Positions 44,827 through 50,240 of a DNA stretch of 50,240 nt are shown here, one piece after another (positions within the stretch are counted from its first letter, which is position 1; the number at the start of each line of letters is the position of its first letter). A program made the position numbers and the translations under genes. The stretch comes from an uncultured Aequorivita sp. (GTDB taxonomy: Bacteria; Bacteroidota; Bacteroidia; Flavobacteriales; Flavobacteriaceae). Location: assembly GCA_937125455.1 (NCBI GenBank), contig CAKZLK010000012.1:1-50240 (forward strand), written 5' to 3'. The notes under the pieces are model-generated. The model was not told the DNA's origin and did not search any database. It saw only the letters and a list, made by a program, of their open reading frames with translations.

Positions 44827-47529
44827 CTAGTCTGCAAGATTTGGTTTTAGCCATTTTGTGGCTTCTTCTAAATTCATATTTTTTCGCTCCGCGAAATCTT
44901 CAATTTGGTCTTCTTTAATTTTTCCAAGACCAAAATAGCGGGCTTGGGGATTTGCAAAATAATATCCTGAAACCGAAGCCGCTGGGCACATGGCCAAACT
45001 TTCGGTGAGCTCAACACCAATGTTCTTTTTCACTTTCAAGATTTCCCAAATGGTAATTTTCTCCAAATGATCTGGGCAAGCGGGATAGCCGGGTGCGGGA
45101 CGAATACCTTTATACTTTTCTGAAATTAAATCTTCGTTACTAAGTTTCTCTTCGGAAGCGTAGCCCCAATAATCGGTTCGTACTTTTTTGTGAAGGTATT
45201 CCGCAAACGCTTCTGCCAATCGGTCTGCCAAAGCTTTTACCATTATGGAGCTGTAATCATCGTGTTCCTTTTCATATTTTGAAGCCAATTCCTGAGTTCC
45301 AAAACCAGTACTAACGCAGAAACAACCTATATAATCTTGTTTTCCGGTTTCTTTTGGTGCTATAAAATCGGCCAAAGCTATATTTGGTTTTCCTTCTGCT
45401 TTTTTGGATTGTTGGCGAAGGGTTCGGAATACGAAATTTGGGGTTTGGGATTTGGGATTTGGGATTTGGATCAAAATATCATCATCATTCACAGTGTTCG
45501 CTTCAAAAATTCCAAAAACGGCTCTCGCCTCCAATAGTTTTTCTGAAATTATTTTCTGAAGCATTTTTTGTGCATCCTCAAACAATTCCGAAGCTTGTTC
45601 ACCAACAATTTCATCTTTCAAAATATTGGGATATCTTCCGTGAAGTTCCCAACTTCTGAAAAAAGGTGTCCAATCTATATAATCCACTAATAGATTTAAA
45701 TCGAAATCCTTTTTAACCTGAACTCCAAGTTGGTTAGGTTTGACTATTTCCGAAGTATTCCAATCAATTTGAAACTTGTTCCTCCGTGCTTCAGAAAGAG
45801 ATAGATAGGTTTTTACACGTTGGCGTTTCAAAAAATCTTTTCTGAAAGTATCGTAATCTCGTTTCAAATTCTCTTTATACAGAACCGAAGTTTCCCTTTT
45901 CAGTAAATCCCCAACTACTGTTACCGCTCGTGAAGCATCATTTATATGCACAACAGCACATTCATACTCAGGATCTATTTTTACAGCAGTGTGTGCTTTG
46001 CTTGTAGTAGCTCCACCAATCAACAACGGAACTTTAAAATTTTGCCGTTGCATTTCCTTCGCCAAAAAAACCATTTCGTCCAACGAAGGTGTTATCAATC
46101 CGCTTAAGCCAATGGCGTCAACATTTTCTTCTTTCGCAACTGCAATTATTTTTTCAGGCGGAACCATTACCCCCAAGTCGATGATTTCATAATTATTGCA
46201 CGCTAAAACAACGCCGACAATATTTTTTCCAATGTCGTGAACGTCGCCCTTAACTGTTGCCATCAAAACCTTCCCCGCATTTTTTGAATCACCAATCTGT
46301 GGGTTTTTCAATTTTTCTTCCTCAATATATGGAAGTAGATACGCAACCGCTTTTTTCATAACCCGCGCCGATTTCACTACTTGTGGCAAGAACATTTTTC
46401 CACTTCCAAAGAGGTCGCCTACCACATTCATTCCGATCATTAAATTGCCTTCGATTACCTCAATTGGTTTATTAGCCTTTTGCCTTGCTTCTTCAATATC
46501 AGCTAAAATAAATTCGTCAATTCCTTTTACCAAAGCTCTCGTAATACGGTTTTGCAATGGTTCTTCTCGCCAGGACAGGTCAATTTTACTTTCTTTTGAT
46601 TTCCCTACAACTGTTTCGGCAAAATCCAACAATCGCTCTGTAGCATCATCGCGACGGTCGAACATTACGTCTTCCACGTGTTCCAGCAAATCCTTTGGAA
46701 TATCATCGTATATTTCCAGCATCGCAGGATTTACGATCCCCATATTCATTCCTGCCTGAATAGCGTGGTACAAAAACACAGAGTGCATCGCTTCACGCAC
46801 ACTGTCATTTCCACGAAAACTAAAGGAGACATTACTTACGCCACCACTCACGCTTACGTATGGAAGGTTTTCACGAACCCAGCGCGTTGCCTCAATAAAA
46901 TCGATAGCATTCTTTCGATGCTCGTCCATTCCAGTAGCAACGGGAAAAATGTTCAAATCGAAAATTATATCCTCTGGGGCGAATTTTACTTGATTTACCA
47001 AAATATCATAGGAGCGTTTCGCAATTTCTATTCTTCTTTGGTAATTATCGGCTTGGCCCTTTTCATCAAAAGCCATCACAATTACAGCGGCACCATAGCG
47101 TTTTATGAGTTTTGCGTGATGTATAAATTCTGCTTCGCCTTCCTTTAAGCTGATGGAATTCACAACACATTTGCCCTGCACAACCTGCAATCCGGCTTCT
47201 ATGATTTCCCACTTGCTGCTATCAATCATAATGGGAACTCGCGAAATATCCGGTTCGGCAATCACGAGGTTCAAAAACTTCACCATCGCTTCTTTCCCAT
47301 CAATCAAACCATCGTCCATATTTATGTCGATGATTTGCGCGCCATTTTCAACCTGTTCACGGGCAACAGAAAGGGCTTCCTCGAAATTTCGTTCCTTAAT
47401 CAGCCGAAGGAATTTCTTTGAACCTGCCACATTTGTGCGCTCCCCCACATTTATGAAATTGCTTTCGGGAGATACTATTAAGGGTTCGAGACCTGAAAGT
47501 TTTAAATATTTTTTATTTTCTGTCTTCAT
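44827..47529 (-). CDS. metH: Methionine synthase MetH, C-terminal (folate, B12 and activation) protein
   Basis: 900 residues containing the last three modules of MetH: the methyl-THF-binding pterin domain (about 15-300, [13 protein letters not shown]), the B12 domain with the cobalt-ligating His in [13 protein letters not shown] (near residue 420), and the SAM-dependent reactivation domain (about 600-900, [12 protein letters not shown]). The homocysteine domain is missing and is coded separately at 48596-49609. The activation domain contains a repetitive stretch, [11 protein letters not shown] (about 686-698), encoded by tandem TTTGGGA units (plus strand 45437-45471). It precedes metF with no gap. 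Confidence 0.95.
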   Translation of the reverse strand: MKTENKKYLKLSGLEPLIVSPESNFINVGERTNVAGSKKFLRLIKERNFEEALSVAREQVENGAQIIDINMDDGLIDGKEAMVKFLNLVIAEPDISRVPIMIDSSKWEIIEAGLQVVQGKCVVNSISLKEGEAEFIHHAKLIKRYGAAVIVMAFDEKGQADNYQRRIEIAKRSYDILVNQVKFAPEDIIFDLNIFPVATGMDEHRKNAIDFIEATRWVRENLPYVSVSGGVSNVSFSFRGNDSVREAMHSVFLYHAIQAGMNMGIVNPAMLEIYDDIPKDLLEHVEDVMFDRRDDATERLLDFAETVVGKSKESKIDLSWREEPLQNRITRALVKGIDEFILADIEEARQKANKPIEVIEGNLMIGMNVVGDLFGSGKMFLPQVVKSARVMKKAVAYLLPYIEEEKLKNPQIGDSKNAGKVLMATVKGDVHDIGKNIVGVVLACNNYEIIDLGVMVPPEKIIAVAKEENVDAIGLSGLITPSLDEMVFLAKEMQRQNFKVPLLIGGATTSKAHTAVKIDPEYECAVVHINDASRAVTVVGDLLKRETSVLYKENLKRDYDTFRKDFLKRQRVKTYLSLSEARRNKFQIDWNTSEIVKPNQLGVQVKKDFDLNLLVDYIDWTPFFRSWELHGRYPNILKDEIVGEQASELFEDAQKMLQKIISEKLLEARAVFGIFEANTVNDDDILIQIPNPKSQTPNFVFRTLRQQSKKAEGKPNIALADFIAPKETGKQDYIGCFCVSTGFGTQELASKYEKEHDDYSSIMVKALADRLAEAFAEYLHKKVRTDYWGYASEEKLSNEDLISEKYKGIRPAPGYPACPDHLEKITIWEILKVKKNIGVELTESLAMCPAASVSGYYFANPQARYFGLGKIKEDQIEDFAERKNMNLEEATKWLKPNLAD
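45437..45471 (+). repeat. 7-bp tandem repeat (TTTGGGA) inside metH-C
   Basis: Five units in a row on the plus strand: TTTGGGG, three TTTGGGA and TTTGGAT. They encode the Pro/Asn/Lys/Ser/Gln stretch of the activation domain on the minus strand. Because the unit is 7 bp, gain or loss of one unit would shift the reading frame. Confidence 0.85.
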
Positions 47530-47555
47530 TTAGTCGGTTCCTAACTTAAGTAGTG

Positions 47556-47636
47556 CTTCGACAAGCTCAGCATGACATTTATACTATTTCTTAAATTGAC
47601 AATTAATAAGCATTTGTCAGCCTGAGCTTGTCGAAG
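47556..47636. repeat. REP-like inverted repeat between metH-C and the dehydratase gene
   Basis: Two 22-bp arms, CTTCGACAAGCTCAGCATGACA on the plus strand (47556-47577, only positions given for the second), and its inverted partner at 47615-47636, match at 20 of 22 positions across a 37-bp spacer. The core GACAAGCTCAG / CTGAGCTTGTC is of a kind that recurs between genes in many flavobacterial genomes. It fills the 128-bp gap between the two genes and could act as a terminator or be a mobile REP-type element. Confidence 0.75.
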
Positions 47637-47657
47637 GCCTCGTCAGTTTATAATTTT

Positions 47658-48599
47658 TTAAAAAGGTAAATTCCTCAAATCCACATTTCCGCCAGAAATG
47701 ATGATTCCAATTTTTTTATTTTTAAATCGTTCTTTTTCGCGAAGTAAAGCTGCAAGTGCAACCGCACTGCTAGGCTCTACAATTATTTTCATCCGTTCCC
47801 AAATTAGTTTCATTGCTGAAATGATTTCGGTTTCTTCAACTCTAATTATTTCTGAAACCAATTCCTTTATGATTGGAAAATTGACATCGCCAAGGAAGGT
47901 TTTCAAACCATCTGCAATGGTATTTGTGGTTTCGTTGAATTCTATTTTTCCACTTTTTAAACTTCTGAAAGCATCATCAACTTCAAAAGGTTCGCCGCCG
48001 ATTGTTTTGCAATCAGTTCCAAAATATTTCACCGAAAGTGAAGTCCCAGCAATCAATCCGCCACCGCCAACAGGTGCGAAAACATAATCTAAATCAGGAT
48101 GCGATTGAAGCAATTCCGCTGCTGCAGTTGCATTGCCAAGAATCACATTTTTCTCGTTGGAAGGATGAATAAAAGTCGCCCCGGTTTCTTTCTGAATACG
48201 TTCCGCCTCATTTTCACGGGCAATTGGCGTTGACTCTGACTCTGTAATGATTCCACCGTAGCCTTTTACTGCTTCTTTTTTTACTTGTGGAGCATTCTCA
48301 GGCATTACTATGTATGCTTTTACATCAAGGTTTTTAGCCGCCAATGAAAGTGCCTGCGCAAAATTTCCAGAGGAATGTGTTACAACACCTGCTTTTTTCT
48401 GTTCTTCGGAAAGTTGAAGAATTGAGTTGGTAGCGCCTCGCATTTTGAAAGCCCCCATCTTTTGAAAATTCTCACATTTAAAGAAAATTTCAGCACCGGA
48501 AAGTTCATTTAAATAGGTAGATTTCAATACTGGCGTATTGTGAACGAATGGTTTTATGCGCTTACACGCTTCTTCAACTTCTTGTTTTGTGGGAATCAT
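47658..48599 (-). CDS. PLP-dependent threonine/serine dehydratase or serine racemase
   Basis: Fold-type II PLP enzyme of 313 residues. The PLP Lys lies in GAFKMRGA, the phosphate-binding glycine loop is VGGGGLIAG, and SSGNFAQALSLAA is the substrate-binding Asn loop, as in catabolic threonine dehydratases and serine racemases. No C-terminal ACT regulatory domain is present, which argues against biosynthetic IlvA. It sits between the two halves of metH and overlaps metH-N by 4 bp (ATGA). Reaction could be deamination of threonine/serine or racemisation of serine. Confidence 0.9.
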   Translation of the reverse strand: MIPTKQEVEEACKRIKPFVHNTPVLKSTYLNELSGAEIFFKCENFQKMGAFKMRGATNSILQLSEEQKKAGVVTHSSGNFAQALSLAAKNLDVKAYIVMPENAPQVKKEAVKGYGGIITESESTPIARENEAERIQKETGATFIHPSNEKNVILGNATAAAELLQSHPDLDYVFAPVGGGGLIAGTSLSVKYFGTDCKTIGGEPFEVDDAFRSLKSGKIEFNETTNTIADGLKTFLGDVNFPIIKELVSEIIRVEETEIISAMKLIWERMKIIVEPSSAVALAALLREKERFKNKKIGIIISGGNVDLRNLPF

Positions 48600-49609
48600 A
48601 TTGTACTATTTTCAGTTTGAAAAAAAGGTCGGGGTTTGTATTGCGAAGCAATTTCGGCAATGGCTTTTATGTGCTCGGGAGTGGTTCCGCAACAACCACC
48701 GATTATATTTACCAATTGTTTATCGAGATATTCTTTTATCTGTTCAGCCATTTGCTCCGGACTTTCATCATATTCGCCAAATGCGTTTGGCAATCCTGCA
48801 TTTGGATAGGCGCTCACGGCAAGATTGGTGCGGTTTGCAATTACTTCAAGATGAGGAGTGAGTTGTTTGGCGCCCAAAGCACAATTGAACCCGACACTCA
48901 ACAGCGGAATATGCGAAATAGAAATTAAAAATGCCTCAGCAGTTTGGCCCGATAGGGTTCTGCCGGAAGCATCAGTTATGGTTCCGCTTATCATTATTGG
49001 AATGTCGAGATTTCGTTCTTCCTTAATTTCATCGATTGCGAAAAGAGCGGCTTTTGCGTTCAAAGTATCGAATATAGTTTCGACTAAAAGCAAATCCACG
49101 CCGCCATAAATTAATGCTTCTGCCTGTTGTTTGTATGCCACGCGCAACTGTTCAAAAGAAATGGCTCGATATCCCGGATCGTTTACATCCGGACTCATAC
49201 TTGCCGTTTTGTTTGTCGGACCGATTGCTCCAGCCACGAAACGGGGTTTGTGAGGTTCTTTTGCGGTGAATTCATCCGCAACTTTTTTAGCGATTTTGGC
49301 GGATTCAAAATTCAGTTCGTACACCAAATCCTGCATATCGTAATCTGCCATTGCGATGGTGGTGCTGGAAAACGTGTTGGTTTCCACAATATCCGCGCCT
49401 GCTGCAAAATATTTTGAATGGATTTCCGCAATTGCTTGTGGCTGGGTGATTGAAAGCAAATCGTTATTTCCTTTTACCGATTTATGAAAATCCTTAAACC
49501 GCTCGCCACGAAAATCTTCTTCCGAAAATTTATAGCGCTGGAGCATCGTGCCCATTGCGCCGTCGAGAACTAATATTCGATTTTGAAGTGCTTGTTGTAT
49601 TTTATTCAT
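48596..49609 (-). CDS. Methionine synthase homocysteine-binding module (MetH N-terminal protein)
   Basis: 337 residues making up only the homocysteine S-methyltransferase domain of MetH. It begins NKIQQALQNRILVLDGAMGTMLQ, contains ETNTFSST and has the zinc ligands in GFNCALG and GGCCGTTPEHI. It should work with the separate B12/folate protein at 44827-47529. Split MetH is known in Bacteroidota. The two parts are here separated by a dehydratase gene. The stop overlaps that gene's start. Confidence 0.95.
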   Translation of the reverse strand: MNKIQQALQNRILVLDGAMGTMLQRYKFSEEDFRGERFKDFHKSVKGNNDLLSITQPQAIAEIHSKYFAAGADIVETNTFSSTTIAMADYDMQDLVYELNFESAKIAKKVADEFTAKEPHKPRFVAGAIGPTNKTASMSPDVNDPGYRAISFEQLRVAYKQQAEALIYGGVDLLLVETIFDTLNAKAALFAIDEIKEERNLDIPIMISGTITDASGRTLSGQTAEAFLISISHIPLLSVGFNCALGAKQLTPHLEVIANRTNLAVSAYPNAGLPNAFGEYDESPEQMAEQIKEYLDKQLVNIIGGCCGTTPEHIKAIAEIASQYKPRPFFQTENSTI

Positions 49610-50023
49610 TTCTTGATTTTAAAAACATCCCTCCCCAGCCCTACCTTCAAAGGGAGGGAGCGGAATTATAATATATAACTCGATACTCCCATGAACAATG
49701 GAAATTAAAATTATATCAAGAAAAGGTGAAGGAAAAACCTGTTTGTTGTTATCTATTCCGCCTACGGCGGATAGAATGTAGCACCTTCATTCTGGCGAAA
49801 GGGTTGCTAAGGCGTCAAAGGGTCTAGTCCCTCGGCCTTTCTTGATAACTTTTAACTATGAATATGAACTGATACAAAGTAACATTATAAAGTTTACAAT
49901 ACAAAATTTAGTTTTGGAAGTGACCCAAGACCGCTGTGCTGAAGGACAAAAGACTGCTTCGCTAAAGGACGAAAGGACGAAAAGGAATTTTCCTTTTGTC
50001 ATTTTGTCCTTTCATCTTTTCCG
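49610..50023. repeat. Repeat-rich intergenic region (no gene)
   Basis: About 410 bp without a supported gene. It contains (1) an 8-bp hairpin TCCCTCCC / GGGAGGGA at 49628-49635 and 49652-49659; (2) an element bounded by inverted repeats TATCAAGAAAAGG (49714-49726) and CCTTTCTTGATA (49836-49847), with an inner palindrome TCCGCCTACGGCGGA (49757-49771); (3) two 21-bp direct repeats at 49927-49947 and 49950-49970, matching at 17 of 21; and (4) a hairpin AAAAGGAATTTTCCTTTT (49980-49997) within outer arms GAAAGGAC (49971-49978) and GTCCTTTC (50006-50013). No riboswitch was recognised. Confidence 0.7.
49714..49847. repeat. 134-bp MITE- or REPIN-like element
   Basis: Terminal inverted repeats TATCAAGAAAAGG and CCTTTCTTGATA differ by one base of length. 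Inside lie the palindrome TCCGCCTACGGCGGA and a hairpin around AAGGGTCTAGTCCCT (49818-49832). It has no coding capacity. Mobility is inferred from structure only; no target-site duplication was identified. Confidence 0.5.
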
Positions 50024-50240
50024 TTATTTAATCGCTTTCCCATTAAGCACAATACTGTATGTGATTTTTACCGAAGCTTCCATCGTGATTGAAGCCGAAC
50101 AGTATTTTTTAAAACTAAGCTGGGCAGCGCGGATGGCTTTTGCCTCATCAATTTTGCCTTCCAAATAAAGTGTTACTTGGATTGCCTCAAATGGTTTGGC
50201 GTCGCGCACTTCCTTTCGCTGACCTTCCACTTCCATTTTA
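50024..50240 (-). CDS. OsmC/Ohr-family peroxiredoxin, C-terminal part (5' end outside window)
   Basis: The frame is open to the right edge; only the last 72 or so residues are seen. The sequence IQVTLYLEGKIDEAKAIRAAQLSFKKYCSASITMEASVKITYSIVLNG is the C-terminal half of an OsmC-like protein, including the second conserved Cys (KYCSAS) of the thiol peroxidase site. OsmC/Ohr proteins reduce organic hydroperoxides. The first Cys and the start lie outside the window. It is transcribed toward the repeat-rich gap and metH-N. Confidence 0.85.
   Translation of the reverse strand, partial: KMEVEGQRKEVRDAKPFEAIQVTLYLEGKIDEAKAIRAAQLSFKKYCSASITMEASVKITYSIVLNGKAIK

Noticed and set aside
46678-47148. Plus-strand 156-codon open frame opposite metH-C
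   Set aside because: It lies fully antisense to the conserved pterin domain coding sequence and shows no recognisable domain.
44827-49609. MetH split caused by a recent frameshift
   Set aside because: Both parts have proper start and stop codons, complete domains and an intact gene between them, so the split is not an artefact.
49610-50023. SAM or cobalamin riboswitch upstream of metH-N
   Set aside because: No B12 box or SAM-type core could be recognised; the structure present is simple repeats and hairpins.

Overview
The window is an AT-rich chromosomal segment from a member of the Bacteroidota, very probably the family Flavobacteriaceae. The evidence is the gliding genes gldA, gldB and gldC, two secreted proteins with type IX secretion (T9SS) C-terminal sorting domains, -7 elements of the Bacteroidota type TAnnTTTG, a MurE with the DNPR motif of meso-diaminopimelate enzymes, and a flavobacterial gene order from mraZ through nadE. 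The genus cannot be fixed from the sequence alone. No rRNA, tRNA, CRISPR array, transposase or prophage gene was seen.

Layout. 1-14298 (minus strand) is an almost complete division and cell wall (dcw) cluster, transcribed mraZ, rsmH, ftsL, ftsI, murE, mraY, murD, ftsW, murG, murC, ftsQ, ftsA, ftsZ; ftsZ runs off the left edge. A control region at 14299-14502 carries an array of MraZ-type boxes and separates the cluster from a divergent alpha/beta hydrolase and engB. Next come gldC-gldB (minus), nadE and an atypical response regulator (plus), and dnaG (minus, apparently with a CTG start). 21145-24124 holds an unknown gene and an ECF sigma / membrane anti-sigma-like / beta-barrel module. 24238-29251 holds a polyprenyl synthase, rlmN and two T9SS cargo proteins. 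29382-38954 (minus) is a string of housekeeping genes: DAHP synthase-chorismate mutase, rsgA, dtd, two DUF3857 proteins, a MazG-like pyrophosphohydrolase, a small membrane protein, aroA and queA. 39203-40102 is gldA. 40089-43849 is a two-gene cassette (DUF2807 lipoprotein plus PagL-like outer-membrane acyloxyacyl hydrolase) present twice in tandem. 43870-49609 is a methionine-synthesis cluster: metF and a MetH split into two proteins, with a PLP-dependent dehydratase between the halves. The right end is a repeat-rich intergenic stretch and a partial OsmC-like gene.

How the genes work together. The dcw genes make lipid II and build the division ring; MraZ probably controls its own operon through the box array. 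The first and sixth shikimate-pathway enzymes (DAHP synthase, AroA) lie at either end of one gene string, and the first is preceded by what looks like a classical transcription attenuator: a 21-codon leader peptide with tandem Trp codons, a terminator hairpin and a competing antiterminator pairing. MetH-N, MetH-C and MetF together perform the folate/B12 methionine cycle.

Most of the window is core genome. The observations most worth following up are the Trp-codon attenuator, the MraZ box array, the response regulator with Glu at the phosphoacceptor position, the CTG start and missing zinc ligands of DnaG, the duplicated DUF2807-PagL cassette, and the repeats in and around the split metH locus.
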